64,000 nt of DNA from an uncultured Sphingomonadaceae bacterium (GTDB lineage: Bacteria > Pseudomonadota > Alphaproteobacteria > Sphingomonadales > Sphingomonadaceae), in the NCBI GenBank assembly GCA_947488625.1, contig CANKZR010000001.1, positions 1,116,001 to 1,180,000 on the forward strand. Reading direction: 5' to 3'. Below are positions 8,625 through 17,806 of the stretch, piece by piece. The notes under the pieces are model-generated. The model was not told where the DNA came from. It made no database searches and saw only the letters and a list, made by a program, of their open reading frames with translations. The position numbers and the translations under genes are program-made. Each line of letters opens with the position of its first letter. The stretch's first letter is position 1.

Positions 8625-10391
8625 ATGAACCGCCTTCTCGCCGCTTCCGCCCTCGCGCTTTCGATTGCCATGCCGCTGCCTGCCTTCGCGCAGGATACGG
8701 AGGCGGATTTCACCGAACTGCGGGAGGAGGTGTGGCAGTGGACGCTCGATAATTCGCCGTGGCTGGCCACCAATCTTGGCGATCCGCGCGGGGATGGTCA
8801 GCTGGGCGATCCTTCGATGGAGGGTTATGACGACCGCCTGGTCGAGACCCGCGCCTATCTCGCCCGGCTTGAAGCGATCAACGAGGACGCCCTGCCGGAA
8901 AACCTCGCTATCGATTATGCACTGATGGCCCGCGATCTGCGCGACACGCTGGAAGCAGCCGAGCACGATCACAGCCGCTACATCACTTTCACCAATCGCG
9001 GTGGGCCGCAGCAGGCCATATCGGGTCTGCCCTATTCATCGCCCCTGTTCACTGTTGCCGACTACGATAGTTACCTTTCGCGGATTGAATCGTTTCCCGA
9101 ATATATTCAGGCATTTATAAGCCGCAACGAAGGCGGTATCGAGCGTGGTCTGACGCAGCCTTGCGAGCCGATGGAGGGATACGAGAATTCGATTTCCGGC
9201 TTGATCGCGGAGTCGCCGGAAGATTCCGTTTGGTGGCAGGCTTTCGAAACGCGCCCCTCGGCGATTTCCGAAAGCGACTGGTCCGATCTGCAAGTGCGGG
9301 CACGTACTGCGATCAGCGAAGGCGCGTTCGAAGGGTTGGGCGGCTTCCTGGACTATTACACGCAGGAGTACGCCCCCAATTGCCGGACCGATTCCTCTCC
9401 CGGTATCGGGGAGACGCCCGGCGGACAGGATTACTACGCCTACCGGGTGCGCAGCTTCACCACCACCGACATGACACCGCAGGAGGTTCACGATCTGGGG
9501 CTGTCCGAAGTCGCGCGCATTCGCAGCGAAATGGAAGCCGTGGCGGCAGAAGCTGGCTTCGACACGCGCGAAGCGTTTATCGAGCACCTGCGCACCGATC
9601 CGCAGTATTACCCGAAGGACGAGGAAAGCTACCTCGAATACACCGCCGCGCTGGCGAAAGAGATCGATGGCTGGATGCCGCGCCTGTTCGGCACACTGCC
9701 GCGCCTGCCCTATACCGTACAGCCAATCCCCGCCGCCAATGCGCCGGGCAACACGACGGCATATTACGAAAGCGGTTCCATCGCCACGGGTCAGCCGGGC
9801 ATCTATCGCCTGAACCTGACGGAACTGGACCAGCGTCCGTTGTGGGAATTGCCCGCGCTTGGCGTGCATGAAGCCGTACCGGGACATCATCACCAGATTG
9901 CGTTGCAACAGGAACTGGACATCCATCCTCTGCGCGCCAACGGCACCTTCTTCACCGTGTTCGTTGAAGGCTGGGGGCTGTATTCAGAACGTCTTGGGAT
10001 CGAGATGGGGCTTTACGACACCCCGGCAAAAGAGATGGGCCGTCTGTCGTACGAGATGTGGCGCGCATCGCGCCTCGTCGTCGATACCGGCATCCATGCG
10101 CTGGGCTGGACGAGGCAGGAAGCTGTTGATTTCATGCTGGCGAATACGGCTCTTTCGCCGGGCAATATCAACGCAGAGGTCAATCGCTACATCACGTGGC
10201 CGGGACAGGCGTTGGCCTACAAACTGGGCGAACTGAAGATTCGCGAGCTGCGCACCCGATCACAAGAGGCCTTGGGTGAGGAATTCGACCTGCGTGCTTT
10301 CCACGATACGGTGCTGGAGAATGGCTCCGTTCCGCTGGATGTGCTGGAAGCGCATGTCGACGCCTGGATTGCGGAACAACTGGCTGACTGA
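8625..10391 (+). CDS. Secreted DUF885 family protein (putative zinc metallopeptidase)
   Basis: The 588-residue protein has an N-terminal signal peptide ending PAFAQ and is probably periplasmic. The conserved DUF885 core includes HEAVPGHHHQ, reminiscent of a zinc-binding HExxxGHxxQ site, and FVEGWGLYSE, which can supply the third ligand. These support a metallopeptidase-like role (inference; substrates in this family are poorly known). Helical repeats fill the N-terminal half. The ATG at 8625 has the SD CAGGAG upstream. It is followed by a 252-base spacer before lolC. Confidence 0.88.
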   Translation: MNRLLAASALALSIAMPLPAFAQDTEADFTELREEVWQWTLDNSPWLATNLGDPRGDGQLGDPSMEGYDDRLVETRAYLARLEAINEDALPENLAIDYALMARDLRDTLEAAEHDHSRYITFTNRGGPQQAISGLPYSSPLFTVADYDSYLSRIESFPEYIQAFISRNEGGIERGLTQPCEPMEGYENSISGLIAESPEDSVWWQAFETRPSAISESDWSDLQVRARTAISEGAFEGLGGFLDYYTQEYAPNCRTDSSPGIGETPGGQDYYAYRVRSFTTTDMTPQEVHDLGLSEVARIRSEMEAVAAEAGFDTREAFIEHLRTDPQYYPKDEESYLEYTAALAKEIDGWMPRLFGTLPRLPYTVQPIPAANAPGNTTAYYESGSIATGQPGIYRLNLTELDQRPLWELPALGVHEAVPGHHHQIALQQELDIHPLRANGTFFTVFVEGWGLYSERLGIEMGLYDTPAKEMGRLSYEMWRASRLVVDTGIHALGWTRQEAVDFMLANTALSPGNINAEVNRYITWPGQALAYKLGELKIRELRTRSQEALGEEFDLRAFHDTVLENGSVPLDVLEAHVDAWIAEQLAD

Positions 10392-10511
10392 GTAACGAGG
10401 ATTGGTTTCCTACATCCTGCCCCGGTCTGCAGGCTCTGCGTCATGCCACTCCTTGCACTCCCTACCCCCGGTTTTCCGCAACTTTCGGGCCCGGAGCTTT
10501 TTGCGACCAGG

Positions 10512-10537
10512 ACAGTGTTCCATGTGTTCCACATTAG
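10512..10537 (+). promoter_or_regulatory. 26-bp direct-repeat motif upstream of lolC (shared with sdhB)
   Basis: The motif reads as two tandem units containing TGTTCCA, one base apart in phase, with the second extended to GTGTTCCACATTAG. A copy matching 24 of 26 bases lies upstream of sdhB at 52567-52592 and points the same way relative to the downstream gene. The rest of the 10392-10643 spacer shows no gene. The nature of the site (regulator operator or promoter element) is not known. Confidence 0.5.
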
Positions 10538-10643
10538 CAGCTAGATCCTGCATCGGTGGAGTTATCGCCGGTTCAGCTTGCCTGCCCTATCGCGCGTGCC
10601 TAAACGGCTCTGCAAAGCTGCAAACAAGGCGTAACTTCTCCTC

Positions 10644-11885
10644 GTGATCCTCTCTCCTTTCGAATGGTCCATCGCCAAGCGCTACATGCTGCCGGGGCGT
10701 AGTGAGGCGGTTATCGCGCTGGTGGCCGGTATTTCCATCACCGTGGTCATGCTGTCGGTCGCCATGCTGGTGATCGTGATGAGCGTGATGAACGGCTTTC
10801 GTGCCGAACTGCTTGATCGCATCACCGGCCTGAATGGCCACGCGGTGGTGCAGATATTTGGTGGGCGACTGGATAACTGGGAAGAGATTCTTGAAGAAGT
10901 GCGCGAGGTGCCGGGCGTAACCCGCGCATCGCCGCTGATCGAACAGCCGCTGCTTGCCACATACAATGGCCGCGCAGAAGGCATCTTCGTACGTGGCAAT
11001 ACGGCCGAGGATATCGAGCGGATGACCGATAATGTCGTGATCGGCGACATGTCGCTGCTGCAACCGGGCGAACGCAATGTGGCGATCGGCTCTCGCTTGC
11101 AGCAGAACCTCGGCATCCGGCTTGGCGAGACGCTCACGATCATCAATCCACAGGGGCGGCCCACGCCCTTCGGCACCGTTCCGCGGCAGATCGGCTACAC
11201 CGTCACTGCTGTTTTCGAAGTGGGTCTGTATGATTTTGACGAGCGCTTCGTTGTCATGCCGATCCCTTCCGCCCAGACGCTGCTGATGACGGGCGACACC
11301 GTCAGCATGATCGAGATCCAGACCGAGGATCCCGATCGGGTAGAGGAAATACTTGCGCCGCTGGAGGAACGACTGGCGGGACAGGCACAGGTGACCGACT
11401 GGCAACAGATGAACGCCTCTCTGTTCGAAGCCTTGCAGGTGGAACGGGTGGCGATGGCTTTTGCGCTGGGCATTATCGTTCTGGTGGCTGCCTTCAACAT
11501 CCTGTCATCTCTCGTGATGCTGGTGCGCAGCAAGACGCGCGACATTGCGATCATGCGAACCATGGGCGCAACACGGCGCAGCTTGCTGAAGATATTCGTG
11601 ACCACCGGTTCCATTGTCGGCGTGATCGGAACGGTGGCGGGCGTTTCGCTGGGGCTGATTGTCCTGTTCTTCCGCCAGGGCATCATTACGTTCATCAGCA
11701 CCGTATTCGGCGTGGAATTGTGGGATCCTTCTATCCGCTTCCTGACGGAACTTCCGGCGAAAACCGACCCGTTCGAGGTGCTGGCCATTGCCGGGTCTGC
11801 CATGGGACTGGCGTTCCTGGCTACGCTGTACCCGGCCTATCGCGCATCAAACACCGATCCGGTGGAGGTCCTCCGCTATGAATAG
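10644..11885 (+). CDS. lolC: Lipoprotein-releasing ABC transporter permease LolC/LolE
   Basis: Inner-membrane permease that, with LolD, extracts mature outer-membrane lipoproteins and hands them to LolA. The 413-residue protein has a first membrane helix near residues 22-48, a large periplasmic domain, and three C-terminal helices of the FtsX/MacB permease type (from about residue 270). The N-terminus [18 protein letters not shown] fits the family start. The start codon is GTG with a weak SD. A single permease gene is present, which suggests the alphaproteobacterial LolF-like homodimeric arrangement (inference). Confidence 0.92.
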   Translation: MILSPFEWSIAKRYMLPGRSEAVIALVAGISITVVMLSVAMLVIVMSVMNGFRAELLDRITGLNGHAVVQIFGGRLDNWEEILEEVREVPGVTRASPLIEQPLLATYNGRAEGIFVRGNTAEDIERMTDNVVIGDMSLLQPGERNVAIGSRLQQNLGIRLGETLTIINPQGRPTPFGTVPRQIGYTVTAVFEVGLYDFDERFVVMPIPSAQTLLMTGDTVSMIEIQTEDPDRVEEILAPLEERLAGQAQVTDWQQMNASLFEALQVERVAMAFALGIIVLVAAFNILSSLVMLVRSKTRDIAIMRTMGATRRSLLKIFVTTGSIVGVIGTVAGVSLGLIVLFFRQGIITFISTVFGVELWDPSIRFLTELPAKTDPFEVLAIAGSAMGLAFLATLYPAYRASNTDPVEVLRYE

Positions 11886-12558
11886 TCCGGCCCCGGTCAT
11901 TGCCCTGCGCAACCTTGCCCGCAGCTTCGAACAGGGCGGCGTGCGTATCGATGTGCTGCGCGGCGTAAACCTCGAGATTGCGCCAGGAGAGATCGTGGCG
12001 CTGCTCGGCCCTTCAGGTTCGGGCAAGTCCACCATGTTGCAGGCTGTTGGCCTGTTGGAAGGCGGTTTTTCCGGCCAGATCGAACTGGCGGGAACGGAAG
12101 CGAGCGCGCTGGATGCGGCAGACCGCACAACCTTGCGGCGTGAGCATCTTGGATTTGTCTACCAGTTCCATCATCTGCTTCCCGATTTCAACGCGCGGGA
12201 GAATGTGGTGTTGCCGCAATTACTGCTGGGTACGAAACGCAAGGACGCCGAAACGCGTGCCGAAGAACTGCTCGGTGCGCTGGGGCTTGAGCATCGGCTC
12301 GACCATCGGCCAAGTCAGCTTTCGGGCGGGGAACAGCAGCGGGTCGCCGTGGCGCGTGCGCTGGCGAACAAGCCGCAACTGGTTCTGGCGGACGAGCCGA
12401 CCGGCAATCTGGACGAGAAGACCGCAGACCGCGTGCTGGTGGAATTCCTGGAGCTTGTACGGGGGCAGGGCAGCTCGGCATTGGTAGCCACTCACAACGA
12501 ACGTCTTGCCGCGCGCATGGACAGGGTTGTGCGCCTTCACGACGGTCGCATCGAATAG
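11878..12558 (+). CDS. lolD: Lipoprotein-releasing ABC transporter ATPase LolD
   Basis: ATPase partner of the upstream permease. It has Walker [10 protein letters not shown] near residues 42-50, the LolD-typical [12 protein letters not shown] segment, signature [15 protein letters not shown] near 147 and Walker [10 protein letters not shown] near 169. The protein is 226 residues. The ATG overlaps the last eight bases of the permease gene and has GGAGG just upstream, so the two are translationally coupled. Confidence 0.95.
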   Translation: MNSPAPVIALRNLARSFEQGGVRIDVLRGVNLEIAPGEIVALLGPSGSGKSTMLQAVGLLEGGFSGQIELAGTEASALDAADRTTLRREHLGFVYQFHHLLPDFNARENVVLPQLLLGTKRKDAETRAEELLGALGLEHRLDHRPSQLSGGEQQRVAVARALANKPQLVLADEPTGNLDEKTADRVLVEFLELVRGQGSSALVATHNERLAARMDRVVRLHDGRIE

Positions 12559-12604
12559 GGAAACCGCCCGCGATGCGGAGCGTTGGTAGGCAAAGGAGAA
12601 ATTC

Positions 12605-12886
12605 ATGACCGACCATCCCAGCACCTATAAAGCAGAAGACACCCACCGCCCCGGTATCCAGTGGGACGATCGTGCTTTCCTGCATCAGGCGGGTGACGGC
12701 GGCGGTGTGCTGGATGGCGCCAAGTCCATCCGCGACGGGACCTTTGCGGAACTGATCCGCCACATCATGCTCTTGCCGGAAGAAAACCGCTCCGAGCATT
12801 ACATCCAGAAAGCGGGCGACCGGAAGTTCGAATACGACGAGATCGTCAGCCTCTACAACAGGACGGACTTTCCGCGCGGCGACTGA
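12605..12886 (+). CDS. Conserved hypothetical protein, 93 residues
   Basis: Small, soluble, acidic-to-neutral protein with no signal peptide or membrane segment and no domain I recognise. It has a good SD (AGGAGA) six bases before the ATG and lies 46 bases after lolD on the same strand, so it is probably expressed. Features include DRAFLHQAGDGGGVLDGAKSI and a helical C-terminus ending RTDFPRGD. Confidence 0.7.
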   Translation: MTDHPSTYKAEDTHRPGIQWDDRAFLHQAGDGGGVLDGAKSIRDGTFAELIRHIMLLPEENRSEHYIQKAGDRKFEYDEIVSLYNRTDFPRGD

Positions 12887-13031
12887 CTTGCGCTTCGCGG
12901 TTTCCGTGGACAGCCATTCTTGATCGCGCACTGACCTGGAGCGAGCGCTTCGATCTCACCTATCGACAGCAAGGCGAGTAACCACTCATCGCAATCCTGC
13001 GAAACAGGTAGCAAACAAGCAGGAGAGCGCG

Positions 13032-13376
13032 ATGCTCGAGACGATCAACGACTGGATTCTCGGATTAGGCGCCGATTACGGCGTGAACCCCTATATCTTC
13101 GCCGCGATCTATATCGGCGCCATTCCCTTTTTTCTCGCTTCCATCGCCTGGCTGGTGAAGCGGGCAAGAGCAGGTCGATCTACCGTGGCACCCACAATGG
13201 TCGCGGGATTTTTCTTCGTATCTGCATACATTTATCTTGCGATCTTCGGACAGGATATACCGGTGTGGGTGTGGATATTTTTGGCCGCGCTGATCGTCTA
13301 CGGTGCGATCACCACGATACGCGATACGCGCCGCAAGATTGCCGCCACGCCTGCAGGGGAGTCGGGGGACAGCTAG
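13032..13376 (+). CDS. Small membrane protein of unknown function
   Basis: The 114-residue protein has about three membrane helices (roughly residues 19-42, 53-72 and 76-95) and a short charged cytoplasmic tail with DTRRKIA. No recognised family. The ATG has the SD AGGAGA. It sits 45 bases before dnaE and may be in the same transcript. Confidence 0.75.
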   Translation: MLETINDWILGLGADYGVNPYIFAAIYIGAIPFFLASIAWLVKRARAGRSTVAPTMVAGFFFVSAYIYLAIFGQDIPVWVWIFLAALIVYGAITTIRDTRRKIAATPAGESGDS

Positions 13377-13421
13377 CTGACGACGCTTGGCGAATCCGGG
13401 CGGCTGTCGCATATTGCGACG

Positions 13422-16400
13422 ATGCCGTATTCGCCTTTCGTACCCCTGCGTGTGCTTTCAAGCTATTCGATGCTAGAGGGGGCAATCGACCCCAAGGCAA
13501 TTGCGAAGCTGGCGAAGGAACGTGGCTTTCCCGCGATTGCCATTTGCGATCGTAACGGCCTTTACGGGTCGAGCATGTTCGCCTCCGCCTGTGTCGAGGA
13601 AGGCGTGCAACCGATCATCGGCACCATGCTGGGCGTCTTGGCCGAAGATGGGGAGACGGTGGATCACGTCCCGCTGTTTGCGCAGGATGAGGATGGCTGG
13701 AACAATCTGTGTCACCTCGTCAGCCGCGCGCACTTGGATCGCCCGCTTGAACGCATTCCACATGTCGGGATGGCGGATTTCGAAGGGCACACCGATGGCC
13801 TTATTGCGTTAAGTGGCGCGAGCGAAGGCGCCCTGACGCGGCTGTTGGCAGATGGCAAGGAACGCGCGGCGCATGAACTTGCGGATCGCATGGCGGCACT
13901 GTTTCCGGGCCGATTTTATATCGAACTGGCAAGGCGCGGTGATCCGGTGGAGGAGGCGGCCGAGGAAGGACTGCTTGACCTAGCCTATGCCAAGTCTCTG
14001 CCGCTGGTGGCCACCAATCCGGCCAACTTCGCCGAACCGCATATGCACAGCGCGCATGACGCCATGCTCTGCATCGCCAATTCCAGCCAGATCGACAGCG
14101 ACGATCGCCCGGTTTCCAACGCGGAAGCCTATGTCAAATCGGCGGCACAAATGGCCGACCTGTTCATCGATCTGCCAGAGGCGACGGAAAACACCCTCGT
14201 TATCGCGCAACGCTGCGCCTTTGCGCCACCGCGCCGCAAACCAATCCTGCCCAGCCTTGCCGGCGATCTCGAGGGCGAAGAGAGGATGCTGGAGGAGGAT
14301 GCCCGCCGGGGTCTGGCCGCGCGGCTTGAACTGTACGACGCACTCTCCGACGAGGAACTGAAGGTCTATACCGACAGGCTCGATTACGAAGTTGGTATCA
14401 TCAGGAACATGGGCTTCCCTGGCTACTTCCTGATCGTGGCCGATTTCATCAAATGGGCAAAGGACCGCGGTATTCCGGTGGGGCCGGGGCGCGGTTCAGG
14501 GGCGGGCTCGCTCGTCGCCTGGGCGCTGACCATCACCGACCTCGACCCGATCCGGCTCGGCCTGCTTTTCGAACGCTTCCTCAACCCGGAACGCGTGTCC
14601 ATGCCCGACTTCGATATCGACTTCTGCGAAACGCGGCGAGGCGAGGTGATCCGCTATGTTCAGGAGAGATACGGCAAGGATAAGGTTGCCCAGATCATCA
14701 CCTTTGGCAAGATGAAGGCCCGCGCGGTGCTTCGCGATACGGGCCGCATCCTGCAAATGCCCTATGGCCAGGTGGACCGCCTTACCAAGATGGTGCCCAA
14801 CCATCCCGGCGATCCGTGGACATTGCCCCGCGCGTTGAACGGCATGGCCGAATTTAAACGCGAGTACGATAACGACAACCAGGTGAAGCGTCTCGTTGAT
14901 CTGGCAATGAAGCTGGAGGGGTATCCGCGCAATTCCTCTACCCACGCAGCCGGCGTGGTGATTGGCGACAGGCCGCTCAGCCAGCTTGTTCCGCTCTACC
15001 GCGATCCGCGTTCGGACATGCCGGTAACGCAGTTCGACATGAAGCATGTGGAAGATTCCGGACTGGTCAAGTTCGACTTCCTCGGTCTCAAGACGCTCTC
15101 TGTTCTGCGCAAGGCGGTGGACCTGCTGGAAAGGCGTGGCATCGCCGTCGATCTCGACACCTTGCCGTGGGACGATGCCGGGGTGTTCGACCTGCTGAAA
15201 CGCGGCGATACCGTTGGCGTGTTCCAACTGGAATCGGAAGGAATGCGCCGCACGCTGACAGCAGTGAAGCCGACCAAGTTCGAAGATATCATCGCGCTCG
15301 TCTCGCTCTATCGGCCAGGCCCGATGGACAATATTCCCAGCTTCGGCAAACGCAAGGCGGGCGAGGAAGAGATCGTCTATCCGCACCCCAAGTTGGCTGG
15401 CATCCTCGAAGAGACTTACGGAATCTTCGTTTACCAGGAACAGGTGATGCAGGCCGCGCAAATTCTGGCTGGCTATTCGCTGGGCGATGCAGATTTGCTG
15501 CGCCGTGCCATGGGCAAGAAGAAGCAGGAGGAGATGGATCAGCAACGCGCGCGTTTCTGTGAGGGTTGCAAGGAAATTTCCGGTATTGAAAAGGACGAGG
15601 CGAACCGCCTGTTCGACTTGATCGACAAGTTCGCAGGCTACGGTTTCAACAAGTCACACGCCGCTGCCTACGCTCTTCTGAGTTACCAGACCGCTTGGCT
15701 GAAAGCGCACTATCCGGAAGAATTCTACGCCGCATCCATGTGCTTCGACATGCACCAGTCAGAGAAGCTGGCCGTATTCGTCGATGATCTGCGTCGCAAT
15801 GGCGTGGAACTGCTGGGTCCGGACATCGGCAAGTCCGAAGCGGAGTTTTCCGTCGAGGCGACCGACGAAGGCTATGGCGTGCGTTATGCGCTGGCAGGCA
15901 TTCGCAACGTTGGCGAACGCGCGATGGAACAGGTCGTCGCAGAGCGGGAGGCGCACGGTCCGTTTGAAAACCTGCAGGATGTTTTCCAACGTTTGCCATC
16001 CGGCTCAATGAACAGGAAACAGCTTGAAGGTCTGGCAGGAGCCGGCGCATTCGACGCGTTCGAGCCGAACCGCGCAAAAATCCTCGCCAACGCCGATATG
16101 CTGCTGGCGGTGGCGGAAGCGGCCAATCGCGAACGCAGCAGTGGACAGGCCGGTCTGTTCGGCGGCGAAGACGATGCCGAACCGGATCTGCGCCTTGTCG
16201 ACGCCGATCCTTGGTCCCGCTCTGACCAGATGGCGACCGAGCGTGACGTGTTCGGGTTCTATTTCGCAGCGCACCCGGTGCAGGAATTCCGCGAAGTCGC
16301 ATCATCCAATGGCGCGCGTTCCTACGCCGCGTTAATGGACGGTGGAGCGGAGGGAGGCCGCCAGCCTGCCGTGATGGCCGCCATGGTGGAAAGCGTAAAC

Positions 16401-16889
16401 AAGGGTCGAACCAAGCGTGGGGCGGAATTCATACGCGCGGACTTTTCCGACAATTCCGGCCAGTTCAGTGCCGCTTGTTTCGAGGAGACGCTGGTCGATA
16501 GCTTCGTGGAATGGGCGCAGGAGGGAACCTGCGTGCTTCTGAATGTGGAACTGGATTCGCCCAATCCGGACGATCCGCCCCGCATCACCGTGCGCGGCGC
16601 GCGTCCCTTGGCCGAAGTGAAAAGCACGGCAAAAATGCAATTGACGGCCGAAGTCCACCAGGCAGACGCTATCGCTGCGCTGAAGGAGATGCTCGAAATC
16701 GGCCGCGCCGGGCATGGCGAAGTGGTGCTCCACCTGCGGATCGGCGAGGAGCATGAACCGCAGGTATTGCTTGGCAGCGATTTCAAGCTTGGTGGAGACA
16801 TGGTGGACAAGCTTTCGGCCATTCCCGGTTTGGCGAACGTGGCAATTTCCCAGATCCGCGGGGTGGGGCACCTCCGACTTGTGGCATGA
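13422..16889 (+). CDS. dnaE: DNA polymerase III subunit alpha
   Basis: Replicative polymerase, 1155 residues, the usual length for DnaE1. The N-terminal PHP domain starts FVPLRVLSSYSMLEGA, with the metal-binding histidines of the classic HxHS start replaced, as in many proteobacterial DnaE1. The catalytic acidic motif PDFDIDF lies at residues 395-401, with GPGRGSGAGSLVAW just before it. Later come SQT-type QFDMKHVEDSG, helix-hairpin-helix and OB-fold regions. It is not the DnaE2 type. The stop overlaps the next start as ATGA. Confidence 0.97.
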   Translation: MPYSPFVPLRVLSSYSMLEGAIDPKAIAKLAKERGFPAIAICDRNGLYGSSMFASACVEEGVQPIIGTMLGVLAEDGETVDHVPLFAQDEDGWNNLCHLVSRAHLDRPLERIPHVGMADFEGHTDGLIALSGASEGALTRLLADGKERAAHELADRMAALFPGRFYIELARRGDPVEEAAEEGLLDLAYAKSLPLVATNPANFAEPHMHSAHDAMLCIANSSQIDSDDRPVSNAEAYVKSAAQMADLFIDLPEATENTLVIAQRCAFAPPRRKPILPSLAGDLEGEERMLEEDARRGLAARLELYDALSDEELKVYTDRLDYEVGIIRNMGFPGYFLIVADFIKWAKDRGIPVGPGRGSGAGSLVAWALTITDLDPIRLGLLFERFLNPERVSMPDFDIDFCETRRGEVIRYVQERYGKDKVAQIITFGKMKARAVLRDTGRILQMPYGQVDRLTKMVPNHPGDPWTLPRALNGMAEFKREYDNDNQVKRLVDLAMKLEGYPRNSSTHAAGVVIGDRPLSQLVPLYRDPRSDMPVTQFDMKHVEDSGLVKFDFLGLKTLSVLRKAVDLLERRGIAVDLDTLPWDDAGVFDLLKRGDTVGVFQLESEGMRRTLTAVKPTKFEDIIALVSLYRPGPMDNIPSFGKRKAGEEEIVYPHPKLAGILEETYGIFVYQEQVMQAAQILAGYSLGDADLLRRAMGKKKQEEMDQQRARFCEGCKEISGIEKDEANRLFDLIDKFAGYGFNKSHAAAYALLSYQTAWLKAHYPEEFYAASMCFDMHQSEKLAVFVDDLRRNGVELLGPDIGKSEAEFSVEATDEGYGVRYALAGIRNVGERAMEQVVAEREAHGPFENLQDVFQRLPSGSMNRKQLEGLAGAGAFDAFEPNRAKILANADMLLAVAEAANRERSSGQAGLFGGEDDAEPDLRLVDADPWSRSDQMATERDVFGFYFAAHPVQEFREVASSNGARSYAALMDGGAEGGRQPAVMAAMVESVNKGRTKRGAEFIRADFSDNSGQFSAACFEETLVDSFVEWAQEGTCVLLNVELDSPNPDDPPRITVRGARPLAEVKSTAKMQLTAEVHQADAIAALKEMLEIGRAGHGEVVLHLRIGEEHEPQVLLGSDFKLGGDMVDKLSAIPGLANVAISQIRGVGHLRLVA

Positions 16890-17710
16890 CGAATGGCATC
16901 GATGAGCTGAGCGACAAGGAGAAGGAGGCCCTTCGCCTGTTGTTTGCAGGCCATGACGCCAAGTCCAGCGCACGAGAACTGGATCTCTCCTTTCACACGA
17001 TCAACGACAGGTTGCGAAACGCGCGCCGCAAGCTGGGGGTATCCAGCAGCCGGGAAGCGGCAAGGCTGCTGGCCGAGGCGGAGGATGCGACACCCCAAAG
17101 CGTTGCACACACGCAATTCGGGGTCGCGGGCCCGGCAAATCACACTGAAGATGAGGACATCGCAGCCGAGGAGCGTGGGGATACTCCCCGGCCCGTCTGG
17201 CAGCACAAAGGAGTTCTCATCATGTCCGTATCCCTCGCAGTCCTTGCCATGGTCACTGTCTTTTCGCCGTTCGGCCATGACGCCACTGAAACCGATTCCC
17301 AGACTTTCACCAATGTCGCGGAAAGCGCCGTCGATAATCCGCCGACCTCGACCCGTGACAATGGTGCGGAACAGCCTGCCCGCGAATGGCTGGCCCTGGT
17401 TGACGATGGGGGCGCAGAAGCCAGCTTCGCGGCGGCGGGCGCGGCATTGCGCGATCGACACAGTGAAGCCATGTGGGAATTGGGCGTTGCCTTGCGCAAC
17501 AACAACTGGGGCGTTCCCCTGCGTCGAACTCTCACCGATACCGAGATCCGGTCAGGAGATGAGAGCGGAGCGATGGGCGAATTCGCTATCCTCACGTTCG
17601 ATAGTGAATTCACCAAACGCCCGCAGGTGACGGAACAGCTCACCATGCAGAACGTCGGCGGTGAATGGGTCGTTGTCGATTACACCGGTGACGACGGGAC
17701 CGACGACTGA
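16886..17710 (+). CDS. Membrane-tethered LuxR-type HTH protein with extracytoplasmic DUF4019 domain
   Basis: The 274-residue protein has three parts. Residues about 6-62 form a LuxR/GerE helix-turn-helix (LSDKEKEALRLLFAGH...FHTINDRLRNARRKLGV). A linker leads to one membrane helix near 110-128 (VLIMSVSLAVLAMVTVF). A C-terminal domain starting AREWLALVDDGGAEASF resembles DUF4019. This looks like a one-component regulator that senses something outside the cytoplasm while DNA-bound (inference). There is no receiver domain. The ATG overlaps the dnaE stop by four bases. Confidence 0.85.
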   Translation: MTNGIDELSDKEKEALRLLFAGHDAKSSARELDLSFHTINDRLRNARRKLGVSSSREAARLLAEAEDATPQSVAHTQFGVAGPANHTEDEDIAAEERGDTPRPVWQHKGVLIMSVSLAVLAMVTVFSPFGHDATETDSQTFTNVAESAVDNPPTSTRDNGAEQPAREWLALVDDGGAEASFAAAGAALRDRHSEAMWELGVALRNNNWGVPLRRTLTDTEIRSGDESGAMGEFAILTFDSEFTKRPQVTEQLTMQNVGGEWVVVDYTGDDGTDD

Positions 17711-17751
17711 AGGTGTTTTCGGAAGGCTGCTGTCGGCAGCCCCATCACAAA

Positions 17752-17780
17752 CAAAAAGGGCCGGGATTGCTCCCGGCCCT
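17752..17780 (-). terminator. Rho-independent terminator of the ompA-family gene
   Basis: On the minus strand AGGGCCGGGA / TCCCGGCCCT form a 10-bp stem with a 4-base loop, followed by TTTTTGTTTG. It lies 27 bases after the stop of the OmpA-like gene and also faces the end of the LuxR/DUF4019 gene. Confidence 0.88.
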
Positions 17781-17806
17781 CTTCATACTGGTTGAAGCGT
17801 AGTCGC

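Noticed and set aside
10512-10537. Possible parS or LexA site in the GTTCC-rich motif
   Set aside because: The halves are direct, not inverted, so it is not parS. The GTTC spacing is 5 bases, not the 7 required for the alphaproteobacterial LexA box.
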